DNA from: Comamonadaceae bacterium 2PF | GTDB taxonomy: Bacteria; Pseudomonadota; Gammaproteobacteria; Burkholderiales; Burkholderiaceae_C | DNA length: 64,000 nt | NCBI GenBank assembly: GCA_005502875.1 | Contig: SCMV01000013.1 | Coordinates: 1-64,000, forward strand | Direction: 5' to 3' | In this document: positions 37,079-45,978 of the stretch, in pieces | Layout: every line of letters begins with the position of its first letter | Position numbering within the stretch: the first letter of the stretch is position 1 | Program-made: the position numbers and the translations under genes | Notes under the pieces: model-generated | What the model saw: the letters and a program-made list of their open reading frames with translations, nothing else | Told to the model about the DNA's origin: nothing | Database searches by the model: none

Positions 37079-37429
37079 TCAGTGAGCTGGTGTCACCGCT
37101 GCCAGGGCTGCTGCGCCAAGCTCTTCAGGAGAGGCGTCGAAAGCCGCCAGCATGCCCCGGCGCGATGCTGGCGTTTGCATCTGTTGAAGCAGGGCGTCGA
37201 ACTCGTGGCTCAGGCTGCCCAGGGCCTGGTCGCGCGCGTCAAGCAGCGCCTGGTAGGCGTCCAGCGACAGCACCACGGCCGTGGGGCGGTCTCGCTTGGT
37301 GATGGCCACCATGCCTTGGCTGGAGGCGGCGTCCAGGACGCGCCCGAAGCTGTTCTTGGCTTCGGTGGCAGAAAACTCGGGAACCGCCACCTCTTCACCA
37401 CGGTGGTTGCGCAAGGTCAGTGCAGTCAT
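37079..37429 (-). CDS. Phd/YefM-family antitoxin
   Basis: 116 residues from the ATG at 37429. The N-terminal segment VPEFSATEAKNSFGRVLDAAS and ITKRDRPTAVVLSLDAYQALLDA is the Phd/YefM DNA-binding and dimerisation domain. The C-terminal 45 residues would be the toxin-binding tail. The zeta-type toxin gene starts about 100 bases downstream on the same strand, so the two likely form one operon. Phd antitoxins usually pair with Doc or YoeB-type toxins, not zeta. AAAGGG lies 10 bases before the ATG. Confidence 0.82.
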   Translation of the reverse strand: MTALTLRNHRGEEVAVPEFSATEAKNSFGRVLDAASSQGMVAITKRDRPTAVVLSLDAYQALLDARDQALGSLSHEFDALLQQMQTPASRRGMLAAFDASPEELGAAALAAVTPAH

Positions 37430-37471
37430 GGGGACGCCCTTTGCGATCAAGGTGTGATCGATGAGGCTATT

Positions 37472-38302
37472 TTAGCCATTTCGGCTGGTTTGTCCAGTTC
37501 TTCTGGCCAAAATGGCCATTCCACCGATGGCGAGCAGCAGCATGCTGGAGGGCTCAGGCACGCTGGACACCCAGGTTGCCTGCTGGCCAGAGCTGGCCAT
37601 GGTGGCATCGATCCAGCTTCGGTAGCTGGCGACCTGCACGAATGCCGAGCCCTCTGTCGCGCCCGTCTCCCCGTTCTGGAGCACGGCCGAGGCCACGCCC
37701 AGCAGCAATTCGCCAGCGCTGTTGGTTGTGGCACCGGCGAACAAGGCGCCGCCACTGTCCCCACCTTGCAAATGGGCGTTGCCGTTGGTCAGCAGCCAGT
37801 TCACCGCGACGGGGCCTCCGTCATCATCCTGGTACGTGGGGGTCACGTCGTAGGCTGTGGCGTAGGCGAAGCCGTTCGGAGCCTGGTTCTGCGCCGACAC
37901 CATGGTCAGCGTGCCCAGTGATTCGACCTGCGATGAGGTGATCACCTCGTCATTGAGGATGGGGGTGGCGATGTTCAGCGATGCAGACAGTTGAACCAAA
38001 GCGATGTCGTCGCTCGGGAAGCCTGCGCTGCTGAACGTGTAGATGGCGCTCACCAGAGACGTCCCGCCTTGCGAAACGAAACTGCTCGAGCCTGCTGTCA
38101 GCGAACTGGCCACGTGCGCAGCCGTCAGGACCCAGTTGCTCGCGATGAGAACGCCAGATGCCCCTGCGAGCTCTCCGATGGCATCAAAGCTGTTGGTGGC
38201 CGTGCCATTGACGATCGCATGAGCCGCTGGGGCGAAGCAAAGGGCAGCCCCCACAGCAAGGGGAGCGATGACGGAGCGAGAGAAACACGAGCGCTTGTGC
38301 AT
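37472..38302 (-). CDS. Trypsin-like serine protease with PEP-CTERM signal
   Basis: 276 residues from the ATG at 38302. A signal peptide ends at AHA (29), so the mature chain begins IVNG, like activated trypsin. The catalytic triad is complete: LTAAHV with His63, DDIALV with Asp99, QGGDSGGAL with Ser183. The tail SVPEPSS (247-253), a hydrophobic helix and ARR form a PEP-CTERM sorting signal. It should be exported and processed by an exosortase to a surface or matrix location. Longer starts up to 38479 lie in non-coding-looking DNA. No strong ribosome-binding site is visible. Confidence 0.88.
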   Translation of the reverse strand: MHKRSCFSRSVIAPLAVGAALCFAPAAHAIVNGTATNSFDAIGELAGASGVLIASNWVLTAAHVASSLTAGSSSFVSQGGTSLVSAIYTFSSAGFPSDDIALVQLSASLNIATPILNDEVITSSQVESLGTLTMVSAQNQAPNGFAYATAYDVTPTYQDDDGGPVAVNWLLTNGNAHLQGGDSGGALFAGATTNSAGELLLGVASAVLQNGETGATEGSAFVQVASYRSWIDATMASSGQQATWVSSVPEPSSMLLLAIGGMAILARRTGQTSRNG

Positions 38303-38482
38303 GAGGGCAGGGAGAGGAGAGGGTTGCCTGGGTCGACCGATGCCGCGTTGGGGCGCGGCATGGGGGGGCGCCCGAGTTCGATGCGTGACCTTTGCCAAGG
38401 ATGCTTCACAAGCGAGCCTTTGGGCCATTGGGGCAATCCTCGTGGGGGCGATTCGACGCCTTGGGGGGGCACGGACCAAAAG

Positions 38483-38507
38483 AAAAACCCGGCGGGTGCC
38501 GGGTTTT
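38483..38507 (-). terminator. Intrinsic terminator of amt
   Basis: CCCGGC/GCCGGG stem with a GGGT loop, flanked by A and T runs on both sides, 24 bases after the amt stop. The symmetric runs would allow it to work in both directions. Confidence 0.9.
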
Positions 38508-38531
38508 CCGTTTCATGGGGCAGCGTTGGCC

Positions 38532-39734
38532 TCACCAGGATGTCTCGTGCTCCGGCGTCGCCTTGATGCGATGGATCGACAGGTCGGCGCCTTCGAACTC
38601 CTCTTCCTGCGACAGGCGCAGGCCCAGGGCCTTGTTGAGCACCCCGTAAACCAGCAGACCCGAGGCCAACGCGAAGGCCACCACGCCCAGCGTGCCCACG
38701 GTCTGCGTCAGCAGGCTCACGCCGCCTGCGCCGCCGAGTTCGGTCTGCCCGAAGATGCCGGCCGCGATCCCTCCCCAGGCGCCGCACAAGCCGTGCAGCG
38801 GCCAAACGCCCAACACGTCGTCGATCTTCCACTTGTTCTGCACCAGGGTGAACATCAGCACGAAGATGGCACCTGCGATGCCGCCAACCACCAGCGCACC
38901 CGCTGGATGCATGATGTCCGAGCCAGCGCAAACCGCCACCAGGCCAGCCAGGGGGCCGTTGTAGGCGAAGCCGGGGTCGTTGCGGCCCATGAGCACGGCC
39001 ACCAGCGTGCCGCCCACCAGCGCCATCAGCGAGTTCACTGCCACCAGGCCGGAGATCTTGTCGATGGTCTGCGCGCTCATCACGTTGAAGCCAAACCAGC
39101 CCACGGCCAGGATCCAGGAGCCCAGCGCCAGGAACGGGATGCTCGAGGGTGGGTGGGCCGAGATCTCGCCGTTCTTGCGGTAGCGGTTGCGGCGCGCGCC
39201 CAGGATGAGCACGGCCGGCAGTGCCAGCCAACCGCCAAACGCGTGGACCACCACCGAGCCAGCAAAGTCGTGCATGGGTGTGCCCGAGAGCGACTGCAGC
39301 CAGTCGCCCACACCGAACTTGTTGTTCCAGATGGCGCCTTCGCACAGCGGGTAGAACACGCCCACGATGGCGGCCGTGGCGATCAACTGCGGGCCGAACT
39401 TGGCGCGCTCGGCGATGCCGCCTGAAATGATGGCGGGGATGGCCGCAGCGAAGGTCAGCAGGAAGAAGAACTTCACCAGCGCGTAGCCGTTGTTCTGGGC
39501 CAGGGTGCCGGCGCCGGCGTAGAAGTCCACACCGTAGGCGATGGTGTAGCCCACGAAGAAGTAGGCCAGCGTCGAGACGCAGAAATCGACCAGGATCTTG
39601 ACCAGGGCGTTGACCTGGTTCTTGTGCCTGACGGTGCCCAGCTCGAGGAAGGCGAAGCCGGCGTGCATGGCGAGCACCATCACGGCGCCCAGGAGGATGA
39701 ACAGCGCGTCAGCGCCTTGTTTGAGTTGATCCAT
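38532..39734 (-). CDS. amt: Ammonium transporter
   Basis: 400 residues from the ATG at 39734. About eleven membrane helices with the Amt motifs DFAGSVVVHAFGGWLALPAVLILG, GWFGFNVMSA and HGLCGAWGGIAAGIFG, which carry the pore twin histidines and the channel Phe/Trp residues. It carries ammonium/ammonia through the inner membrane. No glnK gene is adjacent, unlike the common glnK-amtB operon. Upstream signals (39812-39921) indicate sigma-54 and NtrC control. The longer frame to 39863 includes this promoter and is rejected. Confidence 0.95.
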   Translation of the reverse strand: MDQLKQGADALFILLGAVMVLAMHAGFAFLELGTVRHKNQVNALVKILVDFCVSTLAYFFVGYTIAYGVDFYAGAGTLAQNNGYALVKFFFLLTFAAAIPAIISGGIAERAKFGPQLIATAAIVGVFYPLCEGAIWNNKFGVGDWLQSLSGTPMHDFAGSVVVHAFGGWLALPAVLILGARRNRYRKNGEISAHPPSSIPFLALGSWILAVGWFGFNVMSAQTIDKISGLVAVNSLMALVGGTLVAVLMGRNDPGFAYNGPLAGLVAVCAGSDIMHPAGALVVGGIAGAIFVLMFTLVQNKWKIDDVLGVWPLHGLCGAWGGIAAGIFGQTELGGAGGVSLLTQTVGTLGVVAFALASGLLVYGVLNKALGLRLSQEEEFEGADLSIHRIKATPEHETSW

Positions 39735-39811
39735 TGTTTGGTTCCACAGCGGAAGTGGCCGCACCGATCTGAGTCGGTTGGGGCCTGGTACGTCAGAAAG
39801 CACCAAAAGCA

Positions 39812-39827
39812 TGCAAAATGCATGCCT
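39812..39827 (-). promoter_or_regulatory. Sigma-54 promoter of amt
   Basis: On the minus strand the sequence reads AGGCATGCATTTTGCA. It keeps the invariant GG and GC with exactly 10 bases between them and matches TGGCACG-N4-TTGCA with two differences. The predicted start is near 39801, about 66 bases before the ATG. The rest of the 336-bp amt-ispF intergenic region has no gene. Confidence 0.7.
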
Positions 39828-39866
39828 GATTTTGGGGCGACGGTGGCCTTTTTCAGCCCCCAAGAT

Positions 39867-39921
39867 GGGTCACATTGGTGCGTTTGAGTGCTGTTCTGAT
39901 TTTGTGCACCTATGTTGTGCA
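39867..39921. promoter_or_regulatory. NtrC-like binding sites upstream of amt
   Basis: TGCACCTATGTTGTGCA at 39905-39921 differs from the NtrC consensus TGCACC-N5-GGTGCA at one base and is centred about 112 bases upstream of the predicted sigma-54 start. A weaker half-match (39867-39882, CACCAAT on the minus strand) lies closer, near -73. The spacing is typical for an activator of sigma-54 promoters. Confidence 0.65.
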
Positions 39922-40070
39922 AGTTGACGTGACGGCGTGCGTGATGCGCTTGGATGGCCAAGGCCCCTTTTCTCACGCCAGGGCATCGCCATGCCCGCGT
40001 CTCGCCGGACAATGTCGGCTGTCACCCGACATCAGCCCAACCAGCGCGGACCCCTTGCGGTCCCTTTCAC

Positions 40071-40559
40071 ATGAGCGCACCAGCCATCCGCATCGGAGAA
40101 GGGTGGGACACCCACGCCCTCGTCATCGGCCGCCCCCTGACATTGGGCGGCATCACCATTCCCCACACCCATGGCCTGCTCGGGCACTCCGACGCAGACG
40201 CGCTGTTGCACGCCATCACCGATGCGCTGCTGGGCGCCGCCGGACTGGGTGACATCGGCCGCCACTTCCCGGACACAGACGAGCGCTTCAAGGGCGCCGA
40301 CTCCGTTGTGCTTTTGCAAGAGGCCCATCGGCGGGTGATGGCGGCTGGCTGGGGGGTCGTCAACCTGGACACCACCATCGTGGCCCAGGCGCCCAAGATG
40401 GCGCCCCACATCGGCGCCATGCGCCAGCGCATCGCCCAGGCCCTGGGGCTCGACGAGTCGCTCGTCAACGTCAAGGCCAAAACGGCCGAGAAGATGGGGC
40501 CGGTGGGCGAGGGCCGGGCGATCGAGACCCGGGCGGTCTGCCTGCTCTATCGACTTTGA
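40071..40559 (+). CDS. ispF: 2-C-methyl-D-erythritol 2,4-cyclodiphosphate synthase
   Basis: 162 residues from the ATG at 40071. Metal-site residues lie in GEGWDTHAL and [41 protein letters not shown] near the C-terminus is the family signature. It makes MEcPP in the MEP pathway. It is normally next to ispD; here amt, a protease and a toxin-antitoxin pair lie between. The frame open from 39954 has no support before this ATG. Confidence 0.95.
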   Translation: MSAPAIRIGEGWDTHALVIGRPLTLGGITIPHTHGLLGHSDADALLHAITDALLGAAGLGDIGRHFPDTDERFKGADSVVLLQEAHRRVMAAGWGVVNLDTTIVAQAPKMAPHIGAMRQRIAQALGLDESLVNVKAKTAEKMGPVGEGRAIETRAVCLLYRL

Positions 40560-40652
40560 TCAGGCGGCACCGTGATTGGCCGCTAGGACAGTCCGCGCTG
40601 CTCCTCGCCCGGTTGACGTGAGCCTTGGGGGACGGGACTCAGCTTGGGCTCA

Positions 40653-41981
40653 TCAAGGCGCGCGCTTGAGCCGGATGTGCGCCACCAGTCCACCACCCGG
40701 CGCATTCGCCAGCTCGAACGAGCCACCCATGCGCTGAAGGGCCTTGTCCACGATGGCCAGGCCAAGGCCTGCACCGGTGGCAGCGGTGCGCGCGGCGTCG
40801 CCTCGGAAGAAAGGCGTGGTCAACTGCGGCAGCTTTTCGGGTGCCACACCAGGTCCGTGGTCGCGCACCGACAAGATCACCCAGGCGCCTGAGCGCGTGT
40901 AGCTCACGTCCACGTTGGTCACGCCCGTGTAGGTGTTGCGACCGTAGCGGCGGGCGTTCTCGAACAGGTTGGTCAGCACGCGGCCCAGCTCGGTCTCGTC
41001 GGCCATGACCCGGGTGTCAATCGGCAGCTTGGCCGTGATGCGGATGCGCTTGGTGTCGCGGAACTGGCTGATCGCCTTGTCGACCACGCTCGAGACATGC
41101 ACCGCCACCAGCTCGACCTCGCCCGGGCGTGCGTAGTCCATGAACTTGTCGATGATGGCGTCGAGCTGGTCGATGTCGGCGGCCATGTTGCGCTTGGCCT
41201 CCTCGTCGACCACGCTCATCTCGGCCTCCAGCCGCATGCGGGCCAGCGGCGTGCGCAGGTCGTGCGAGATGCCAGCGAGCATCACAGCCCGGTCCTCTTC
41301 CACCTTGGCCAGCTCACGCGCCATGCGGTTGAAGCCCTGGTTCACCTCGCGGATCTCGCGCGTGATCATCGATTCGTCGAGCACCGAGTCGTACTCGCCT
41401 TCGCGGATCCGGCTGGCCGCGAACGACAGCTCCTTGAGCGGCTGGTTGATGAGCCGCGCGATGATGGCCGAGCCCAGCACCGTGGCCACCAGCGCGATGC
41501 CCACCCAGATGAACCAGGTGCCGGCCGCCATCGGCTCGACCCGGGTCGGATCGGCCTGCAGCCAGTAGTTGTCTCGCTCGATCTGAAAGCCCACCCACAG
41601 CCCCGGCACGCCGTTGACGCTGCTGGCCACCACCGTGGTCGGTCCCAGGCGCGAGCGCAACTGTTCCCCGATGGCGCGCGTGAAGCGGCTGATCTCGAAG
41701 GCCTCGAAACGATCCGATGGTTCACGCGGCTTGAGGCGTATGGACTCCTGGTCCGACAGGGTCTTGATCAGCGTGAGCCGATTGATGCTGTCGGAATAGC
41801 GCAGCGCCGCCCGCGACAGGTTGACCAGGCTGGCGATCTGCTGGGCGGCCTGGACCGCGCGCGGCTCGAATTCGAGCGCACGGAAGGTCTGGACCCAGGC
41901 GAAGATGCCGGCCGTCAGCAGCAGGCCAAGCAGGATGAAGGTGCGCCAAAAGAGGCTGAGAGCGAACCGCTTTCTTGGCAT
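40653..41981 (-). CDS. EnvZ-like sensor histidine kinase
   Basis: 442 residues. Membrane helices near 13-31 and 155-175 enclose a periplasmic sensor region. HAMP follows (about 176-228), then the H-box GISHDLRTPLARMRLE with His240, the N-box ENARRY, DHGPGVAP and GAGLGLAIV. It is the partner of the OmpR-like regulator encoded 3 bases upstream, and resembles RisS/EnvZ of Burkholderiales. The signal is unknown; osmotic or acid sensing is known for relatives. Confidence 0.9.
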   Translation of the reverse strand: MPRKRFALSLFWRTFILLGLLLTAGIFAWVQTFRALEFEPRAVQAAQQIASLVNLSRAALRYSDSINRLTLIKTLSDQESIRLKPREPSDRFEAFEISRFTRAIGEQLRSRLGPTTVVASSVNGVPGLWVGFQIERDNYWLQADPTRVEPMAAGTWFIWVGIALVATVLGSAIIARLINQPLKELSFAASRIREGEYDSVLDESMITREIREVNQGFNRMARELAKVEEDRAVMLAGISHDLRTPLARMRLEAEMSVVDEEAKRNMAADIDQLDAIIDKFMDYARPGEVELVAVHVSSVVDKAISQFRDTKRIRITAKLPIDTRVMADETELGRVLTNLFENARRYGRNTYTGVTNVDVSYTRSGAWVILSVRDHGPGVAPEKLPQLTTPFFRGDAARTAATGAGLGLAIVDKALQRMGGSFELANAPGGGLVAHIRLKRAP

Positions 41982-41984
41982 CGA

Positions 41985-42722
41985 TCAGGCCCCGCCGTCC
42001 GGCACGAACACATAACCCACGCCCCACACCGTCTGGATGTAGCGAGGTTGTGCCGGATCGGGCTCGATCATCTTGCGCAGGCGCGAGATCTGCACATCGA
42101 GGCTGCGATCGAACGGTTCGAACTCGCGGCCACGCGCCAGTTGGGCCAGCTTGTCGCGGCTGAGCGGCTGGCGCGGGTGGCGCACCAGGGCCTTGAGCAT
42201 CGAGAACTCGCCGGTGGTCAGCGCGATGGGCTCGCCTTCCTTGCTCAGGCGACGCAGGGCCAGGTCGAACTCGAAGGGCCCGAAGGTGACGGTCTGCGCC
42301 TCTTTGGCGGGTGCGCCCGGGGCTTCCTGGGCCGGGCGGCGGCGCAGCACAGCGTGGATGCGGGCGAGCAGCTCGCGAGGGTTGAAGGGCTTGGGCAGGT
42401 AGTCGTCGGCACCGACTTCCAGGCCCACGATGCGGTCGACGTCCTCGACCTTGGCCGTGAGCATGATGATGGGCGTGACGTCGTTGGCCGCGCGCAGGCG
42501 ACGGCAGATGGACAGGCCATCTTCACCGGGCAGCATCAGGTCGAGCACGATCAGGTCGACCGTTTCGCGGGTGAGCAGGCGGTTGAGCGCCTTGGCATCT
42601 TCTGCCAGGAGCACCTCGAAGCCTTCCTGGCTCAGGTAGCGCCTCAGCAGGTCGCGGATCCGAGCATCGTCGTCCACCACGAGGACGCGGTCGGGACGCT
42701 GGTTGGCGTTGTTGGAAGTCAT
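41985..42722 (-). CDS. ompR: OmpR-family response regulator
   Basis: 245 residues. The receiver has DDD at 17-19, the phosphoacceptor Asp61 in VLDLMLP and Lys in YLPKPFNP. A winged-helix domain fills the C-terminal 100 residues (LTTGEFSMLKALVRHPRQPLSRDKL, RSLDVQISRLRKMIE, IQTVWGVGYVF). Close to OmpR/RisA of Burkholderiales. It and the kinase gene form an operon. Two inverted TTGTAACAA boxes lie just upstream and could mediate autoregulation. Confidence 0.9.
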   Translation of the reverse strand: MTSNNANQRPDRVLVVDDDARIRDLLRRYLSQEGFEVLLAEDAKALNRLLTRETVDLIVLDLMLPGEDGLSICRRLRAANDVTPIIMLTAKVEDVDRIVGLEVGADDYLPKPFNPRELLARIHAVLRRRPAQEAPGAPAKEAQTVTFGPFEFDLALRRLSKEGEPIALTTGEFSMLKALVRHPRQPLSRDKLAQLARGREFEPFDRSLDVQISRLRKMIEPDPAQPRYIQTVWGVGYVFVPDGGA

Positions 42723-42739
42723 GGTGCGTTCCTAGGCAT

Positions 42740-42806
42740 TTGTAACAAGCGCGGATTGTGCGCAGTTTGCGGACCTCAAACGCCCGTATTTGACCGGTTG
42801 TTACAA
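42740..42806. promoter_or_regulatory. Pair of TTGTAACAA/TTGTTACAA boxes between ompR and the SIMPL gene
   Basis: TTGTAACAA at 42740-42748 and its inverse TTGTTACAA at 42798-42806 lie in the divergent intergenic region. GTAAC is a core of OmpR-type sites, so the regulator encoded next door is a candidate. Binding is inference. Confidence 0.45.
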
Positions 42807-42909
42807 TTCTTGCCCACTCATGACGCTCCCGTCAAGCTGAAAGGATGTCGGCGCCACAGGGGCATTTCGCGTTGAGAATGGGTCTCCAACTGATCGACAA
42901 AGGTTGACC

Positions 42910-43647
42910 ATGATCCTGTCCCGACGCCCCGCAGCCGTCCGCCAACTGACAACCGCCTGCCTGCTGGCTGCCGCCGCCTGCGGTGCAAATGCCGACGCCC
43001 CGCGCCAGGGCAGCGTGAACTTCAGCGCCACCGCCCACCGCGAAGTGGTGCAGGACGAGCTGACGGTCGTGCTCGAGGCCGTCAAGGACGGCAGCCAGGC
43101 CGCCGACGTGCAGGCCGAACTCAAGCGCTTGCTCGAAGCGGCCCTGACCGAGGCGCGTGCGCTCACCAAGGGCGCTGCGCCCGAGGCGGTGAGCGTGCAG
43201 ACCGGCGGCTTCAACCTCTACCCACGCTACGGCAACAACAGCCGGATCACTGGCTGGCAGGGCTCTGCCCAACTGGTCATCTCAGGCACCGACGCGGGCA
43301 AGGTGTCCACCGTCTCGGGCAAGCTCAACCAGCTCAACGTCACGCAGGTGCGCTATGGCCTGTCGCGGGCCTTGCGTGAGCAGCACGAAGCTTCTCTGAC
43401 CACCGAAGCCATCCGACAGTTCAGGACCAGGGCCGGGCAATTGGCCACTGACTTCGGCATGAAAGGCTACACATTGGGTGCGGTGTCGGTGTCTTCCACC
43501 GACGCGGGTTTCGAGGGGCGTCCGGTGCCCATGATGGCGATGGCCAAGGCGGCCGCCGCCCCCATGGCCGACGCGGCCCTGCCGCTGGCGCCGGGCAAGG
43601 GCACGCTGACCATCACCGTGTCGGGTGATGTCTTCCTGCAGCCCTGA
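42910..43647 (+). CDS. SIMPL domain (DUF541) periplasmic protein
   Basis: 245 residues from the ATG at 42910 (AAAGG upstream). The signal peptide ends near NADA at residue 30. The SIMPL/DUF541 domain covers most of the rest (VNFSATAHREVVQDELTVVLEAV, LYPRYGNNSRITGWQGSAQLVISG, YGLSRALREQHEASLTTEAI). The family is periplasmic or outer-membrane associated and its function is poorly known. Its stop TGA abuts the stop of the convergent arginyltransferase gene. Confidence 0.87.
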   Translation: MILSRRPAAVRQLTTACLLAAAACGANADAPRQGSVNFSATAHREVVQDELTVVLEAVKDGSQAADVQAELKRLLEAALTEARALTKGAAPEAVSVQTGGFNLYPRYGNNSRITGWQGSAQLVISGTDAGKVSTVSGKLNQLNVTQVRYGLSRALREQHEASLTTEAIRQFRTRAGQLATDFGMKGYTLGAVSVSSTDAGFEGRPVPMMAMAKAAAAPMADAALPLAPGKGTLTITVSGDVFLQP

Positions 43648-44385
43648 TCAGCCCTCGCGCCACTGGCCGCCCAGCAGCAGCTGGTGCGGCCGAAAGCGCG
43701 TCTTGTAGACCATCTTGGGGCTGGCTTCGATCCAGTAACCCAGGTAGAGGTGCGCCAGCCCGAGGTCGCGCGTCTGCTCGATTTGCCACAGCACGTTGTA
43801 GGTGCCGTAGCTGGTGTCGGGCTCGGGTTCGTAGAACGTGTAGACCGCCGAGAGCCCGTCTTCGAGCACATCCAGCACGGACACCATCTTGAGTGCGCCG
43901 GGTCGCCCATCGGGCGACGCCGGTTCACGGAACTCGACCAGGCGAGAGTTGACCCGGCTGTGCAGCAGGAACTGGGTGTACTGGTCCACCGAATCGTGGT
44001 CCATGCCGCCGCCCTGGTGCCGGCCTCGCTGGTATCGCAGGTAAAGCTGGTAGTGTTCGGGGTTGAAATTCAACCTCAGCACACGCGCCTCGAGGTGCTG
44101 GTGGGCTCGCCAGGCCCGCACCTGGCTGCGCGAGGGCTGAAAGCGCTGCACCGGGATGCGCAAGGGCACACAGGCCTTGCAGCCGTCGCAATGCGGACGG
44201 TAGGTGAACATGCCACTGCGCCGAAAGCCGCTTGACACCAGTCCCGAATAAACGTCGGCGTTGATCAGGTGGCTGGGCGTGGCCACCTGCGAGCGCGCGG
44301 TGCGCCCGTCCAGGTAGCTGCAGGGGTAGGGCGCCGTCGCATAGAACTGCAGGGAAGCAAGCGGCAGGTCTTTGGGGTGCGTCAC
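43648..44385 (-). CDS. bpt: Aspartate/glutamate leucyltransferase / arginyltransferase-like (Bpt)
   Basis: 245 residues. The N-terminal part keeps [14 protein letters not shown] and the Cys pair in [36 protein letters not shown] is the conserved C-terminal core of ATE1/Bpt proteins. Bacterial Bpt adds leucine to N-terminal Asp or Glu, marking proteins for ClpS/ClpAP. It follows aat, the other N-end-rule transferase, by 19 bases, so they are one operon. Confidence 0.93.
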   Translation of the reverse strand: MTHPKDLPLASLQFYATAPYPCSYLDGRTARSQVATPSHLINADVYSGLVSSGFRRSGMFTYRPHCDGCKACVPLRIPVQRFQPSRSQVRAWRAHQHLEARVLRLNFNPEHYQLYLRYQRGRHQGGGMDHDSVDQYTQFLLHSRVNSRLVEFREPASPDGRPGALKMVSVLDVLEDGLSAVYTFYEPEPDTSYGTYNVLWQIEQTRDLGLAHLYLGYWIEASPKMVYKTRFRPHQLLLGGQWREG

Positions 44386-44404
44386 GGCAGGTATCGCGAG
44401 GGGT

Positions 44405-45139
44405 TCACCGGGGGATCAGCTGATCCCAGAGTGAATCATGATAGGTCCATTCGGCGGGCCCAGATTCATCAACCACCTGCTTGAGGTGGGCCTCGAAATC
44501 CCCTCTTGGCCAGGGGCGGGCACCCAGGGAGGCCAGGTGGGAGGTCTCTTGCTGGCAGTCGATCACCGGTAGGCCGTGAGCCCGGCAAAAGCAAACCAAA
44601 GCGGCCAGGGCGATCTTCGATGCGTCGGTGCGGTGCGAGAACATCGATTCACCGAAGAACATGCGGCCGATGTGGATGCCGTAGAGGCCGCCGACCAGTT
44701 CTCCGTTCACCCAGGTCTCGACGGAATGCACGTGGCCTTCGCGGTGCCACTGGCCGTAGGCGGCGCGCATCTCGGGCACGATCCAGGTGCCCCGTTGGCC
44801 CTCGCGAGGGGTCAGGGCGCAGTGGTGCATGACAGCGTCGAAGTGCGAGTCAAAGCGCACCTCGCAGCCCGGCGTGCGCCGAAAGCGCTGCAATGCCTTG
44901 CGCAGGGAGCGTGAGAGTTTGAACTCTGCCACGGGCAACACCATGCGAGGGTGGGTGCTCCACCAAAGGATGGGCTGGTCTTCGCCGAACCAAGGGAAGA
45001 TGCCGCGGCGGTAGGCCTGAGCCAGGCGCCGGGTGCTCAGGTCTGCACCCGCAGCCAGCAAGCCGGGCGCGTCGGAGTCTGGGCCCAGCGCTTCGCGCGT
45101 GTCGGGGAACGGGGTGTCTGCTTCCAGCCAGGGGATCAT
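44405..45139 (-). CDS. aat: Leucyl/phenylalanyl-tRNA-protein transferase
   Basis: 244 residues. Family motifs: [75 protein letters not shown]. It adds Leu or Phe from tRNA to N-terminal Lys or Arg. With bpt downstream this forms a compact N-end-rule operon. A terminator for the phasin gene (45171-45200) lies just before its start, so it needs its own promoter. Confidence 0.95.
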   Translation of the reverse strand: MIPWLEADTPFPDTREALGPDSDAPGLLAAGADLSTRRLAQAYRRGIFPWFGEDQPILWWSTHPRMVLPVAEFKLSRSLRKALQRFRRTPGCEVRFDSHFDAVMHHCALTPREGQRGTWIVPEMRAAYGQWHREGHVHSVETWVNGELVGGLYGIHIGRMFFGESMFSHRTDASKIALAALVCFCRAHGLPVIDCQQETSHLASLGARPWPRGDFEAHLKQVVDESGPAEWTYHDSLWDQLIPR

Positions 45140-45170
45140 GAACGAGCGGGCATTCAGGTGATGCGGGCAA

Positions 45171-45200
45171 GAAAAAAGCCCGGTGGCAAGCCACCGGGCT
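45171..45200 (-). terminator. Intrinsic terminator downstream of the phasin gene
   Basis: A 10-bp stem AGCCCGGTGG/CCACCGGGCT with a CAAG loop is followed on the minus strand by TTTTTTC. It lies 160 bases after the phasin stop. The stretch between (45201-45362) has a second hairpin GGCCCTGAT/ATCAGGGCC without a T-run, and no gene. Confidence 0.85.
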
Positions 45201-45362
45201 GAAAGGTACCTTAGAAAAGGTTCGACAGGTACCGAGGAGACAACCTTTCAGGGAGTGCCGCTTGTCCAGAGCGGCCCTGATGAGATCAGGGCCCGGTCAG
45301 GAAGTTCAAGCGACCGGCTCCGCAATCCTTGCAAAGATTTGTCAACCAGGGGCAGGCGCCAA

Positions 45363-45920
45363 TCAGGCGGCCTTGCGCTTGGCGGCCGTCGAAGCGGCCT
45401 GGGAAGCCTTGACGGCGGTGTTGGTCATGGCCTGGAAGTTGGCTTCGGCAACATCGGCAGCTTGCTTGGCAGCCTTGTGCACCGAGTCGAAAGCGTTGTT
45501 GGCAGCGGCGACAGCCGACTTGACCAGCACGACGGCGTTTTCGGTGCCGGCGGGGGCGTTCTTGACGGCGTTGTCAACGACGGCAGCGAACTTCTTCTGG
45601 GCATCGGAGACTTGCGATTCGGCCAGCTTGCTGACTTCGGCGCTGGTGGTCGAGGCGATGTCATACAGGTGGCGGCCGTAGGCGGCGGCCTTTTCGGCGG
45701 AGGGTTGCAGCAGCGCAGCTTGCAGGGCCATCAGTTCCTGGGCGTCCTTGACAGCCAGCACAGCCTTGGCGTGCTCGGAAGCTTCTTCCAGCGAGGTCTT
45801 GGCGACTTGCAGGTTCAGCTCGACGACCTTCTCGACGCCTTCGAAGGCCTTCTGGCCCAGGTCGAACAGGGTGGCCAGGCTGGCTTTTTGGGAGGCGAGG
45901 ATTTGTTCGGCAGTCAGCAT
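45363..45920 (-). CDS. phaP: Phasin (PHA granule-associated protein)
   Basis: 185 residues from the ATG at 45920, with GGAGA at ideal distance. Alanine-rich and almost all helical: [21 protein letters not shown] and [21 protein letters not shown] are the start of the phasin domain, and the tail ends KRKAA. Phasins coat polyhydroxyalkanoate granules. A good sigma-70 promoter lies upstream with several TTGCAA boxes. The longer frame to 46097 contains that promoter and is rejected. Confidence 0.93.
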   Translation of the reverse strand: MLTAEQILASQKASLATLFDLGQKAFEGVEKVVELNLQVAKTSLEEASEHAKAVLAVKDAQELMALQAALLQPSAEKAAAYGRHLYDIASTTSAEVSKLAESQVSDAQKKFAAVVDNAVKNAPAGTENAVVLVKSAVAAANNAFDSVHKAAKQAADVAEANFQAMTNTAVKASQAASTAAKRKAA

Positions 45921-45978
45921 TTCAATCTCCGTTATGAAGGGTTGATCGCAAACCGCAGCTTCGAACTTCAATTGCTGC

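Noticed and set aside
36253-40070. Region between ispD and ispF considered as a mobile element
   Set aside because: No transposase, integrase, terminal repeats or tRNA target were seen; insertion is suggested only by gene order.
45273-45295. GGCCCTGAT hairpin near the phasin 3' end as a second terminator
   Set aside because: No T-run follows on either strand.
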